29,774 nt of DNA from Basidiobolus meristosporus CBS 931.73 (GCA_002104905.1 MCFE01000864.1:1-29774), one strand, 5' to 3'; positions 10,404 through 22,604 are shown, numbered from the stretch's first letter. The notes: generated from the letters alone by a model not told the origin. Program-made: numbers and translations.

Positions 10404-11084
10404 ATGGAGCCGTCTACCAGCACGCCTGTCAAGGAGCCCCCTATTCCCATATCCAAGATCAAAGGCTTATGGAATCGAGTTTGTAGTGCCAATTCACTGG
10501 CCATGGTATTGGACATCTTGTTGATGGTATAGCTTTGGCCGCGCTATTCTGTCTGGAAGCTGGATTAACTATTCGTTGATTAGATCTACTCGGTCATCAT
10601 CTTGCTCTTAATATTTATGGGCAAGATTAATCTTCAACGGACGAGACTTCGGCAAACTCAAGGCTCAGCGGACAACAGTGGAATCCTGCTGTTGTTCGAT
10701 GCATTTGGTACCTTGATATCAACACTACTTGCTTTTTTTGCCATATATCGGGTAAGTACAGTTCTTGCTCATAAGCTTTGCAACCGACTCATCGCTGTAC
10801 CAGCAAAAAATGCACATTCTGGGCTCTTTTAGCATCATCAATGTGGTACTTCTTCTTTTTGACGCTATCACTCTGGCCATTGCAGTCTATGGAGGTTCGA
10901 GGAGAACCACCTACGTTATAGCCCTATTGGTATGCGCGCTTCATATCTCCCTCCACTTTAACTCACGCAACCTGCTAACACATTTACTGCTTGTTTGTGA
11001 TAGCTCCCTATTCGTCTTACGTTTGCCGTTTGCTTATTTCTCCTGTATCGCGAGATACGAGATCCCAAATTAGAGTCAGTCTAG
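10404..11084 (+). CDS. Unidentified small protein with four predicted membrane helices, four exons
   Basis: I do not recognise the family. The model joins 10404-10526, 10584-10751, 10804-10929 and 11004-11084 (165 aa). The introns are 57, 52 and 74 nt, all phase 0, with donors GTATAG, GTAAGT and GTATGC and acceptors TAG, CAG and TAG. Seen: a Pro/Ser/Thr-rich N-terminus (MEPSTSTPVKEPPIP) then a basic patch; a first hydrophobic segment across exon joint one (VLDILLM/IYSVIILLLIFMG); a hydrophilic, basic loop (KINLQRTRLRQTQGS); helix two LLLFDAFGTLISTLLAFFAIYR; helix three INVVLLLFDAITLAIAVYGG; helix four from TYVIALL into LPIRLTFAVCLFLLYRE; and a short charged tail. Helices two and three both contain LLLFDA, suggesting an internal duplication of a two-helix unit. 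Introns fall at or inside helix ends. A tetraspan organisation is inferred from hydrophobicity only. Confidence 0.7.
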
Positions 11085-13547
11085 CTTGCAATCACCAAGT
11101 CTGTTACTCCTATCAGCCATCAATGCATTATTAGTCAGCATCCACATATACACTCCCCTTTTCATGATCAACTTCAAGCCAAACTAGGACCAATCGTAAA
11201 TAGGATTAGACCTCTTTCACCCAGCTTGATACAACGTACATGAGCAACATGGCAAAGAGGCCGACGTTCTTTATTGAGTACCGGATTCTAATGGCACAAG
11301 CAATAATAACGCTATTGTTCTGCACCGCGTCGTAGTGGGAAGTATACTTTCCAGATAAGATTTGCTCTAGTTTCCGCAATGCATTATTTCCAATGTGGTG
11401 AATACTTTTTGTGTCCAAGAGCACATATAGATTTGAAATCGCCTCGTACCTCTTTCTGCTTCGTAGCCCCTGGAGAGTTTCTGAATCCTATAAAATTCCA
11501 GAATGGGCAACAGCCAAGTGCCAGTTGCAACTATGCCTGAGAACCTGGAAGCGATTTGGAATCCCTATGAAAAATCTCGAACTTGGAATTCATCTGTTTT
11601 TCAGCTGGTATTCTAATGGTGTTTTGCTGGTATTCAGTTGGTGTTTTTCCTTCAAATTTTCAGCTGCAATTTTTGGTAGAAGTAGTGAGCAGCTGATTAC
11701 CAAATTTGGTATGAATGCTAGTTGGCCTAGTCTCCTCCTGGGAAATATGTCTGCTTGTCTGCCCAACAGCCAGAGCCTGAGATATTGAGGGTTGTCAGTT
11801 TTGAGACACTTGGAATTCAGCAGATATTATGACGGTATTCTGCTGGCCTTTTCTCAATTTTTTTTCGTAGGGAATTATATCAAAAAGGGCGGCTTTCACC
11901 TGCTGGTTTATTGAATGAACATGCAATACTTGTACTTTCTGCATAGAATCGGAAAGTAATGCCCCAAAAATCTGTGCAAAGCTTGGGTATTTGGACATGC
12001 TCAAGGTCTGTAAACTTCCAGGACTTGTTCTATTCTGAATAAATAACTCCACCAAATCCCAAACCAATATTCAATGTAGTATCAATTAGTCAAATGGCTT
12101 ACCATGGTGTATGAATAAACTTGGGGATAAAGTATCAATTGCAAGACCCTATCCTCACTTAGTTTAAGCCATCAGGTGCAATAGTAATAATTGCAAGCTT
12201 AGAAACAAATAAACCTCCCCGCTAAGCCGCTTTAGATGTAGCATTCTTCTTACAAAGGGTACCTCAATAACTTCAAAGAATGGCTATATATAGGGCTTCC
12301 AGGACTTCCACCATTTCTTATGTCCACAACATGGCTTCAGGATTTCCCAAAACTATACCTTCCTTCAATATATTGGACATAACAATTGCATCAAATAGGT
12401 TAATCCGTGACTTGTATCTGGGAAATGATATCGATTCCGAGTATGAAAAATACACCTACGGAGTATAAGCGGGAATCTTGCTTAATCTAAGATCCAGTCT
12501 CTCGTTTCTGCCGGATGAAAGCAAGTGTTTGGTATTCATACAATATAACCATAAAGCCGTTGGCTATATATCCCAAATCATGGTATTTAAGTATATGTAC
12601 CGAGCAGTTGCAAAATAACACGTGTAGAGTATATAATGCAGGTGCAGATACATCACACGCCATCGATACAACAATGTGTCGGGCAAGAGGCATTGCATAG
12701 CGTGTGGGCATTTCTGATGGGCTTCTGCAGAAGTTACATAGCCATCGTGTGGTTGTCAAGATTGCCTACCACAATGTGCTAGTATTAAATCTAATTTCAA
12801 TTCTAGTCGGATAGTATGACGTATATCAGAAATCTCAACCCAACATAAATTAACGATCCAGCAACTATCCCGACGCAGAATGAGATGCTTATGTATTTCA
12901 CTGATTCAATCATATGCTTGGGCAAGATTGGTCAGTAAGCGGCCAGGCTGGCGAGGATAAAGACCAGTTTCTGATACAAGTTTAATGGCAGGTGGTGAAT
13001 CACACCAGCAATCCACCGACTTCCTAGTAATGAATGTCTGCTCCTACAATTGGGCAATATATGCAGCAATTATTTCCCCTCTCCTGCTTCCAACACCACT
13101 TCCATCGCATCGCCCTACGCTACCCGGAATCTAGCAAAATCTTGTTTCTCAAGGTGAAACAGCTTCATCCAATCATGCAGCAGTATACGAGGTAGGAAAG
13201 ATAAACATTATGCATGCTCTATATCAGTGATCTTAAGTTCCGCTAGTATGCATTGGTATTTTATAATGGATTTTAAGTTCATCCAACGTTCCACTTAAGG
13301 GTAGGGTTTAGTTGGGGTATATGGGAAGAGGAATATTTGCCTAAACCGGAATTGAGGTTTAAATGGATCTTTAAAATTACCAGATCACCGATGCTCAGTA
13401 AGTGGCATTGATATGGCAACGATCTAAATTTAGCTTCCTGCTTATATGAAATCCATCATTTGATCCATCAACATTTCGTATAAATTCCCTTCTTTCCTGA
13501 AATTTGTGCTCTTTAACTTCCTTACGGTCCTGAAGAGAAAATATCAT
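11085..13547. other. Intergenic region with a CpG-poor dispersed repeat; no gene
   Basis: 2.5 kb without a supportable gene. The segment around 11,557-11,755 is a repeat also present at 19.86 kb. The frame 12280-12468 plus starts inside a TATA-like CTATATATAGG and shows no family. The DNA before 13548 is the promoter side of the homeodomain gene, without a clear TATA box. Confidence 0.45.
11557..11755 (+). repeat. Dispersed repeat, copy 1 (second copy at ~19,861-20,075)
   Basis: Aligns by eye with 19,861-20,075 in the same orientation. Both share a CCCTATGA(A/G)AATCTC start, a GGAATTCAT, several (T/C)AGCTGGTATTC units, TTTTCAG(C/T), AGCTGATTACCAA and a CCTGG(G/A)AA(A)TATG. Mismatches and small gaps are frequent, so both copies are old. 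The copy is almost free of CpG, like the larger repeat block. Confidence 0.7.
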
Positions 13548-14602
13548 ATGAATCCCTATTGTCGTCGTTCAGAAGACTTCGCCGAACCAACTGGCTCATT
13601 GCCACGCCCCATTTCAAACGCAAACCCACACCGCTTGCCAGGTAAGCTTATTGATCTCCACCAACACTGACAGGACAGGGACTGAGCCTTCCCAAAATCT
13701 TAGTACTGGCAAGCCCCCAAGGATTGTCCGGCCCTAATTGTATACAGGCTCAATCGGCATCTACTGGCGAATCTGACCCCTACTTGGCCAAGGCCTCATC
13801 CTGTGCCGCACAGGAGAGTCCGCAGAAGGCCAACCTTGAGATCAAAGAGCCTTCATTCTACCGGGATTACTGCAATAAGCGGCATGAGTATCAATCGTCG
13901 GAAGTGAATCTACAGCTCCAAACGGCAATTCGCAAGATACTGGCTGATTTCGAAGCCCAAAAACTCTCTGACCCGTATCGGACAGTTTCCACCTCGAAGC
14001 GAAAACGTGCCAACAGTGAGCAACTTCGAATCCTTAAGCAAGTCTTCGATTATACCTTCTTTCCATCAACAGAATTAAGGGCGGAGCTTTCTAGAGTGTT
14101 GGGCATGACTCCTCGCGCAGTTCAGGTGTGGTTCCAGAATAAGCGACAGTCCTGGAAATCAAACAAAGGCAAACACACAAATGGCAAACGAAGCATTTCC
14201 CCATGTTCGATTCAAAATTCTCCCGTTTTACCCTCCACAATATCAAATGACGGTATCACACCCGTGAATCCAAATGCTGTGCACGCGGCTTCCCATGTGT
14301 CTCCTACGGATAAAACTGGGAATCCCATGGAGGATCTTACTACTGTCCCCGATCCTCCGCGCTGCCAGCTACCTCAGCACTCACGAGAACACAGCTCATT
14401 TCTAGAGCTCCTGGCTCCCCTGCGTACCTTTGACTCCGCCGGTCATTCGCAAACATTAGATCTGAACCAAACTCCATTTCGTAACGATGGCAAGCTGCCA
14501 TCTTTAGTTGAGATGGGCATCGACTCACCGAGGAACTTCTTTACCAGTGTATCCCATTCCATCCAGCTTCGCCCAATTCAAAACAATATGCCATTAGAAT
14601 AG
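13548..14602 (+). CDS. Homeodomain transcription factor, two exons
   Basis: Sequence-specific DNA-binding regulator, presumably nuclear. The model joins 13548-13641 and 13704-14602 (330 aa). The 62-nt intron has donor GTAAGC, acceptor CTTAG and phase 1, and gives a Val codon at the joint. Seen: a homeodomain at about residues 129-188, starting SKRKRANSEQLRILKQVF with a basic N-terminal arm, typical-length helices without a TALE three-residue insert, then MTPRAVQVWFQNKRQSWK, where WFQNKR (~174-179) is the recognition helix with invariant W, F, N and R. The flanks are Ser/Pro/Thr-rich and likely disordered, and the C-terminal half has no domain I recognise. This places it with fungal Phx1/Yox1-like homeodomain regulators rather than confidently with mating-type HD1/HD2 proteins; that is inference. 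The coding frame lacks a proper ATG in exon 2, which supports the first exon. Confidence 0.85.
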
Positions 14603-16562
14603 ACGATGATATTTGTAGTTAGGCCTTTTATCGTCAATTCTCGGGCACAGGCTTTGTACTGAGAGTCATGGAGTTTTTTGTATTATAGGCTTGTCATGTA
14701 AACTAATATCCCGCTCTATTTTCAAATGAAGTGGGGATTGCTGTAACCATCAATATATATACATATATATATATATATATCTTCATATACAGTTTTAATG
14801 AAAACTACCAGCCGTCCTTTTATGTGCCTATGGCACAGCCAACTTGCTACAAGCAGCGCTGGTGCACTATTCTGTTTAGAGGCCAACTTTAGCACCATGG
14901 TAGCAATGCAATCCAACCGAGGATCAATGTGATACCAAACTACCTTCGGATATGGAAATTGATTTCATAATATTCAGACATCTGTCCTATCAGCAGACGG
15001 CACTTCGCATCATACAAAAGCAATCAGCTGACGTCTATGGCTACTACCACAATCGAGATTCGTTCTCCACTGAATCACCAGCTTTCAACCCCGATAGGTA
15101 TATCCTGATCCAATACACAATGTATGCTATTCCAAGGTACATGATTCCGTCAAGCCCGCCAAAGTGATTGGGAAGGGGTTGGGAGGAGGGATCATGGTGG
15201 GCGAATGGTTCGGTATTTCCTTTTTTGGCATTTGATTTGAAATCAAGATACATCTACAGTGTTGGTGATTCACTATCAGACCTGTTGTGCAACGAAGCTT
15301 GATTTTGGGGAAATCCCGGGGTTGAATCGCGGTGGAGGTAAGCAGCTAGTTGGTTTTCACCTGGCAATGCGAGCTTGCGTAGTCAGAGAAATGATGCATT
15401 GAGGTATGCTGGAGATCACCGATACGATCTGGACATGAGATTTCCATCTCCCCGAATACCACCACTGGATCGATTGGTCCACTTTCTTGAATGTCGAGGT
15501 ATCCAGCTTGCTGATTGAAGGAACTCGTGGTCACCTCACCGAAACTCGTTGAACTGGCAATGGCATGATTGGTGCGCAGGCTTTATCCATAGCATGGATT
15601 CTCTGAAGATCCAACTGGCTACCTTCCCACTGCCATTACCAGTACAATGTCATACGTGTAATGTAAGAAGTCAGGAGTCGACTGTTATTTACGGAATGCT
15701 ACGAAAGGAGCTTGAGACGCATATGGAGCATCGGTTTCTCAATGTTGACACATATGGAAATGGATGAATTGCTTACCATGTGCTTCCAGTTAAGCTGCAG
15801 CTGTAGCGACTAATCGGCGCATGACTGAAATTGATCAACCTGTAGATCTGCCGGCTGTGAAGACGCTGCCAGGACGGAAATCACTGGCGGTGTCTGCACA
15901 AAGTGCCCACCCGCAATCTGCACCTCAGGGTGCACTCACAGCATCTTCACGCGGTCCTCGATGATGTACCCAACCTCTATTGGGCTTAGAGGCAGCTATC
16001 ACCAAGGAGGCCTGCTGCTTGCAAGGACTAGATCTCATCTAAAATGCTTAATATGGCTTAATAGTATGTGAACCATATCAACAGCTCACCTTGTATTCTA
16101 TTGCGCCCACTATATAGCCAGTTAATTAGGGGTCTTTGCCGCCTGCAGGTGACGGTGGAATCGCCATCAATAGAAATCCTCACGCCTTCTTCGCTTGCAT
16201 ATTTATTGACGAGCGTTTGCTTGGTAATACGGGCTTATCAGATGTCTGAGATTCGAGCTGAGGCCTACAAGGAAACACTCCTAACAAACAGACCATTCCG
16301 AGGATAGGTTTGAGGTGAAGAACATTCCTCGAAACATTTGATCAAACGCTGACCCACTTGCCTGCAGTAATCCGCGACCAAATAGACTGATCTCCCATCA
16401 TCAATCAGTACAACGACCGCCGATTAGTGCTGGCGGATGAGGTGATCTAGCACTCTCATGTGGATTGCTTTTCAGAACAAGGAGTCAAGTGACCTTCACT
16501 ATTACTGGTAGCTACGCATATACCAAGATTGGTGCTGAGTCCAGCCCAGCGAAAATCGAGCC
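14603..16562. other. No gene recognised; scattered open stretches
   Basis: Starts with the homeodomain gene's 3' flank and an AT microsatellite. Further on, several stretches on both strands look coding-like but none can be assembled. Examples are plus 15821-15964 (47 codons from an ATG) and minus ~16000-15780, which is open apart from one TGA. CpG frequency is ordinary, unlike the repeat block that follows. I make no functional call. Confidence 0.3.
14752..14780. repeat. AT/TA microsatellite
   Basis: An imperfect (TA)n run, broken once by ACATA, in the 3' flank of the homeodomain gene. It is a simple repeat that can form a cruciform. Confidence 0.85.
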
Positions 16563-17024
16563 TCACACCGCGTATTCCATTAAAAGTAATATACTACGGA
16601 GTGGCTGATTTACTTGAGGCTCTGCGTTTGGCCAAGCGGTTACATAGATGTGAAACGGTGTTTTCAGTGGCAACGGATCTGTTTCTGGCATATTTAGCGA
16701 CCAGATGATCCGGAAATTTTCTTGTTTCCAATTTACCACATTGGCGGTGGTGGTTGGATACCAGCCAACAGAATCCACCAGGTTTGGGCGGATTCGGTCT
16801 GGCCTAGGCCTAGTTGCCGAGCCTGACTGGCTCCCCGTAGTTACACTCCAATGCTGCCTAGAGGCAATCTGGATAGGCCGAGGGAATTACAAGATTGGCT
16901 CCTTTGTGTAAGGAGACAATGGATATCTGGGGTGATGGTCTCGCTCGAGTTGATTGAACCTCCAATCCAATGTAACCTCAGCAGGTTGGAAATCCGGCTT
17001 GAAGCTAAACTTATGGTACGCGCT
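16563..17024 (-). pseudogene. Possible decayed coding stretch, 153 codons with one in-frame stop
   Basis: The minus strand from 17024 to 16563 is one reading frame interrupted only by TAA at 16889-16887. It reads like protein on both sides (for example KFSFKPDFQPAEVTLDWRF before, and WYPTTTANVVNWKQENFRII after). I recognise no family. Frames above and below are also protein-like but broken. The plus strand here also has an open frame (16851-17093), so strand is uncertain. A chance open stretch cannot be excluded. Confidence 0.25.
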
Positions 17025-18740
17025 CACTGGGAAATATCCTCAATCCCCATGATGCCCTTCGTCATAGTGAAGTTTACAGTGGTGCATGTGTGATCAATGC
17101 TGAGGAGAGTACGATAGAATTTCCAAAATCTGCTTTGGGAAGGTGCGTCGTGCACGCTTTATGGATTCATTTAACGCTGACCGGAATACAAGTGGATGGC
17201 AAATCAGAGGACAATATTGGCTGCCCGATGGTCTGATCCATTAATTATCTGCTATCGCAGGTGTATTCTGTGACAACATTCCCGGAACTATGCTTCGCCG
17301 CCTCAACCTTCCTGATATACAACATCCCATCATATTCTATTGATCCACCCCGTAAAGGGCTCGGCTTGTGGCAATATCAGGGCATGCTGCATTACTTTTG
17401 GCAGGTTGGCTTCATGCATATCGTGTTCTTATCAATCTCCGATTCAATTTTTATTAATATTCATGCCCGGAATATGCATCGCCGTATGGTAGTACATCGA
17501 GTGAGCATGAGCCACTCACTTAACACCTTACATTCTGGTCTATGGTGACTGAACCGGAATATCATGATGATTCCAATTCGATGCTGTGCCCGTGGCATCT
17601 ATGGCTTCACTTCTGCTCAAGGAAAATTTCCAAGTAGCAGTGCCATTGCATTTAACGGATTTCCAAATTGCCGGTATCATCATTTGGCAATGAGAAGATA
17701 GCGCCTTTCCCCAGGCCCTCAAGAGGTGCTGATAAATTGGACGATAGGCTCGTCTAGGCCTAGCATTGACACGATTCGGGAAGGATCAGGAATGTCGGGA
17801 ATCTCGAATATTGGGCAGCCCGCCAATGTGAATATTGTGTCTTCTCCCCCTTCTCCCCTTCCCCACACGCAGCATTCCTATCATTTGCGCCATGCTGGGA
17901 GAATGTTGTATTTGGCCGATTAGGTTATTTCTGGATAGCCCGATTTATGTCTCATCTGCTACCTGAGGTGAGAACGGCACCTTGGAAATGCTTCGACTTG
18001 GCCATCAACAAACGAGGTGTTCACCTGCTGGCTTGTGGGGTGAAAGTGGCGGGCTCATTGGTATTAAAACAACACGAACCGTATTCTCTTAGTTGGCGTT
18101 GCAGGCCATTTTTTTTCTTAATAAAAAACAAGGAATCTGGGTTTTTGATCCACTTTGTTATTTCGGGAATCTCAATACTGATTCAATTCGGATAAATAGG
18201 GGATATTTCTAGCCAACTGGCCAGGTGTAAATCCCAAGATATTTGTGAAGACTCGAAACCGACCATTTGCGACGAATTAACGGTGTTCCCTTGTGCTCCA
18301 TGGTGACATCCACTATTCCACATCTCATATTAAATCAAATATCCTTTATGCATGCAACCATGCTTTGTATCCAATGCCTGGCGTGCAACATTTCTGGATC
18401 CTCCACGGTGCAACCATGATCAAAGGTTATTGGCCAGCTTGGACGATTCGCCATCCACTCAATGTTTCAATCAATCCGAAATTCGATCGAATGATCGAGC
18501 ACGCTAAATCTATAGCACATTGACCAAGTTGCGATGATGGAGTGATTTGGGGCTAAGCAAACATAATCCATATTTGGTTCTCCAATTTTATTTAGTAAGC
18601 TGACTCGGACACCGTCGCCAGGTGACCTGAGGACTTGGAAATTTCGGCTGAAGGTGGCTTCAAATGAAGCATTGATGCTTTCAGTGTCACCTTACAAAGG
18701 CAATGTAAGTAACATTTCAAAACGGGCCCCGGAAGCTGCA
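17025..18740. other. No gene recognised; broken open frames on both strands
   Basis: Open pieces occur on plus (17261-17548, 17947-18195) and minus (~18185-18020, reading EIPEITKWIKNPDS; 17820-17720, reading FEIPDIPDPSRIVSMLGL). None has a convincing start, splice pattern or known domain. CpG density is normal. Taken with the frame at 16,563-17,024, this may be a decayed multi-exon gene, but that is speculation. Confidence 0.25.
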
Positions 18741-19431
18741 CTCATAATTTAGGGGTCTGTTGAGTGGATATGAGATGCCTGATAACTTCCAAGATTTTAT
18801 GAATTCAAAGAATGCACCAGTATTGTATATATCTAATCCTAGGAAGTACTCAAATTTTAACTCATTAACCCTCTGGAAACTTCTGCTCCGGGAGTATTTT
18901 AGGGGACAGACCTACTATTTTCAACAGAATCTGGCTACTGATGTGTAAGTCCTATGATTTAAAAGGATTATAATCCAAGATATACAAATATGCTGCTAGC
19001 TGATGGTTTTGTGATTATATCTTCAATCATTTCTTTTGCTTATCTGGGAAAATAGCAGCAAGACTTTGCCTCTGTGGTACAATGGGTCACGGTTGGTTGA
19101 ATTCTCAAACTTCATGAGACTGCTCCTCCAGAGTAAGCAAAGGCATGTTTTCTGGTGGATTTTCTATTTTGTAAATTCAGTCTTCAACCTGCATCAGTGT
19201 ATCCCAAAAGATTCAGTTTTGAGTTTCAACTAATGCTCATCCAGTGGATGTCACTTGTTTTTACTGATATCTCAAAATCTGCTCTACTGCTGCAATGTGA
19301 TCAGATCCATAGTCCTGATTACATTGACTAACTCTTCCCACTGAATATAATGTTGTGATTGTTAAGTTGTCACCTAAATATTCATGCCAACTTAGTCACA
19401 TAGATCTTACTCTTTGATTAGCATTCTCTCC

Positions 19432-19600
19432 TGACCAAATTTCTTGTTGGGATTTACCTGAAATATCTTCTCCAAATTATCATGTACCCAGATTATGGTT
19501 GTTCTCAAAGTTCTCCAAAAGCACCCAAACTTTGCACACATGTTCTTGGGACCTTCCTATACCTATTCTACATATTTGCTATGCTAAGACCATGTAGAAC
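19432..19600 (+). repeat. Inverted repeat, left arm
   Basis: The reverse complement of this segment aligns with 20,761-20,932. Shared landmarks are TACATGGTCTT(A/G)GCATAG, GTGTG(C/T)AAAGTTTGGG, TCTGGG(T/C)AC and GTAAATCCCAACAAG. Mismatches and small gaps are scattered. The arms are about 1.2 kb apart. Confidence 0.65.
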
Positions 19601-19860
19601 TGCCAGGACCATCACATCTGCACTGATGCAATGCTTTTTGTATTGTACTTTGCTTTCACCTCAATAATTGCTGCATCAGAGCATCCATTTTTGGCTATTT
19701 TTCCCTTGCTAGCATACTACCAGCTACCTGATACTACTTTGCTGCTTATTTGGAACTCCCAGCCTTACTTCTGATTGGCTTTGATAAAAGCAGTTGGTTT
19801 TACCATAATACTATTGCTCATATTTATCAGATAGTTTCATCTATTCTTGAGATATCTAGT

Positions 19861-20075
19861 TGAAATTCCCTATGAGAATCTCAATGTTGGAATTCATTGG
19901 ACTTTTAGCTGGTAATCTGCTGGTATTATAATGGATTCAGCTGGTATTCAGCTAGTGTTTCTGCTACAGGTTTTCAGTTACCATTTTTGGTGGAAATATT
20001 GAGTAGCTGATTACCAAGTTTATTGTGAGTGCTAGTAAGCTTAGTCTTCCCCTGGAAAATATGCTTCTTGGCTGC
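19861..20075 (+). repeat. Dispersed repeat, copy 2 (first copy at ~11,557-11,755)
   Basis: This lies between the arms of the inverted repeat. It is aligned by eye with copy 1 in the same orientation, with shared GGAATTCAT, AGCTGGTATTC and AGCTGATTACCAA blocks. It contains no CpG. Confidence 0.7.
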
Positions 20076-20760
20076 TACACTGGAAAGTGGCTCAACCTTA
20101 GCTTCTGTCATAGGGCTGCTTTAGTTCCTTCCTCTCAGAAACAATACTGGAATTCCCAGCATGGATAATGATTGCTCTTCATTCATTATTAGCTCATCTT
20201 GTATTTGCATTGTTTCTTAATTTCTCTGGGCCATAACATCTATCTTGTTAGCTACTGCACACAGCTGCCCATTGATGCCCTAGTATGAGCTTTTAACATA
20301 TTTGCAAATTGTGGTGGTGATGATAGAGTGTTCTTTTGTTGCTCTTCTACTGAGGTAACTGCACTGGCTTTACTCTAATCCACTGGAAACTTATGCTTAA
20401 GTTGCAGCTGCATAGAAACCATCAATTGCCTACTTGGTTGAGAACTTGAGGATTTCACATAAGTTGCTTTTGTGAGTACATTGATAGCATAGCCTATTTT
20501 GTTGTAGACTAACTAGTTGCACCAATTGTCAAAGCAAATCATTGTCCATCTGTTCTTAAGCAGCTGTCTATTGTGTGATCTGGTGGGGAACTAGACAAGA
20601 TTGATTTATATATGGCAGTATATAAGCATAGATGCATCATATCATAGGGTATCTAGTATTACATGTTGTAAGAGTCTTGGAGATATTGAGAGTAACAAGG
20701 AGTACAAATAGATTGTGTGGTCTTCACTTAATGATCTATTCAATGAAAAGTAGTATTTAT

Positions 20761-20932
20761 ACTTTTACATGGTCTTGGCATAGAAAACATGTAGTATAGA
20801 TTTAGAGAGGTCTCAAGAGTATGTGTGTAAAGTTTGGGGTAGCTTGGACTACATATCAAATTTCCATGTTCTGGGCACCTGATAGTTTGGTGAAAATATT
20901 CCATGTAAATCCCAACAAGGAATTTGCCAGTA
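20761..20932 (-). repeat. Inverted repeat, right arm
   Basis: Partner of 19,432-19,600 in opposite orientation; see that entry for shared landmarks. The direct repeat unit 1 begins only about 30 nt further right. Confidence 0.65.
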
Positions 20933-20964
20933 TTCTCTAGGACAAATGTTTACAACATTACATA

Positions 20965-21925
20965 TCCATGCCTATAAGAATAACTTGGTACAGCAGGTGG
21001 ATCTGATCCAGATCAGCCATTAAGATCCCACATGGAGGCCACCATAATGCTGGCAGCTTGGAACTATTGACCCTCTTTACAATCTTATGACAGGATCATG
21101 AAAGTGTTTTGCTAGTTTTACTGCTGAATTAGTAAATAAGTTTGATGGTGTTTTAAGAGTCTTTTGATGAGAGTTGAATGGCATTCAATTGCAGTCTACA
21201 CTTATTTGAGCAGACCCAACTAGCCAGCACATGCAAATTTCATATATGGAAAGAAACTTGATGGTATTTTAATGGCCTCAATGTGGACATCTGTTAGCAT
21301 TATATCAGCAGTACAGCAGGCTACAGCTAGTCCTGTGTAACACTACCATACCAATTTACCAAATGGTATATCCTTTTATTACCTGCCCTTGCACCACTCA
21401 TATACTTCATTGTAGAATCACCTCAAATTATATGCCTACCCACTACTATTGTGTGTATTCCAGATATAGTTTGAACAAAAAAACTATGACCTCCTATTTA
21501 CTAACCTCTACATATGTACACACCTGCTGCAATTAAAACACTTCTATCACCTCCACTTTATGGCTTTTTAGTGTGATACTTGCAAAGCTGCCATATACCT
21601 TGTATTGCTGGTACCATATACATCTTGCAAACATATATGTGGTTGCAGCCACTTTTGTCATGAATACCTCTTCAATCTCAGCAGAGTACTTTTTGGTACT
21701 TAACCAATATTCCCTTCTCTCTGCTGAATACTGGTCCCACTTATAGGTGTGCTATGGTTTTTTTGTATAAATTCTGTATTTTTTTTCTAGATATTGGCTT
21801 GTAGTTAGGAAATGCCTGTCATACTCTGGTAAAGTTGTCCTAATGGAGATTAGTTACTTCTTGAATCCAACACAATCTTGCCTTACTTAACCAATAAAAC
21901 ATGCATTTGGGCTGCTTAGCATCTT
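20965..21925 (+). repeat. Direct repeat, unit 1 (~0.96 kb)
   Basis: Aligns along its length with unit 2 at ~22,605-23,565. Landmarks in order include CAGATCAGC, ATGGCATT(C/G), GTGTGATACT(T/C)GCAAAG, TTTGTATTGCTGGTA, CATGAATACCT and GGGCTGCTTAGC. Divergence and indels are considerable. No domain can be read in either unit. Confidence 0.75.
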
Positions 21926-22571
21926 AATGCCAAAGGCATAGGTGTCTCCATGAGCACATCTATAAACTGTAGTTTCCTACTCCTCCTGGCTGTCCTCCAC
22001 CTGGGGCTGATATAGCTTGACATGCCCCTTGTACAACTTGGTCTCCAGCAGTGGAATATTGTTGAAGAGCAAATTCATTGCTCCCAGTGGAAAGCTTTGG
22101 CTCTTACACCTTCCTAGTATTTTAAGTATTTCTTGTTTTCAGTGAGTTCTAAACTCTGGCCAATGGCTTATAGCTTCCCAGCTTTACTACAATTGCACAC
22201 TGGCTTCTGTATGTTCTCTCTGTGGGAAGACAATGTTCTTGGTGTTGGTGTTTAGATTATAGTAATGTGTGTGAGCCATGGAGCCAACCCTCTTAGTCTC
22301 ACATGTTCTACAGTAGTACTGTCTGTTGTGCCCAGAAGAACTGTGTATCTTGCTGATGGGTGGGGCATCTCTAATGCAGATAAGAATATGTGGTTTGAAA
22401 TGAACACTATTTTCTGGCTTTACTATTGACAGAATACAAGTTGACCTGGCAATGGATACAGGTAGCTATCCAGGTTGGATAGTGATTTAGGTCCAAAACC
22501 AGTGAGACTACCATTAGATTCCTGCACCAATGCTCTAGGATTGAAGGCAGATTCAGGTTGATGAAAACCAG

Positions 22572-22594
22572 TGGCCAGCAGAACTTGCTGGCCA
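22572..22594. repeat. Perfect 9-bp hairpin
   Basis: TGGCCAGCA, a 5-nt loop, then TGCTGGCCA, just before direct repeat unit 2. Unit 1 lacks it. This may mark an element end or be chance. Confidence 0.6.
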
Positions 22595-22604
22595 AGTACT
22601 TTCC

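Noticed and set aside
12280-12468. 62-codon plus-strand open frame
   Set aside because: Its first codons overlap a TATA-like repeat, it is AT-rich, and it shows no domain or splice support.
16851-18195. Weak arrestin-like look of plus-strand pieces (GVMVSLELIEPP; GVKVAGSLVLKQ)
   Set aside because: The resemblance is limited to short beta-strand-like patterns, with no downstream arrestin features in frame. It is too weak to name a family.
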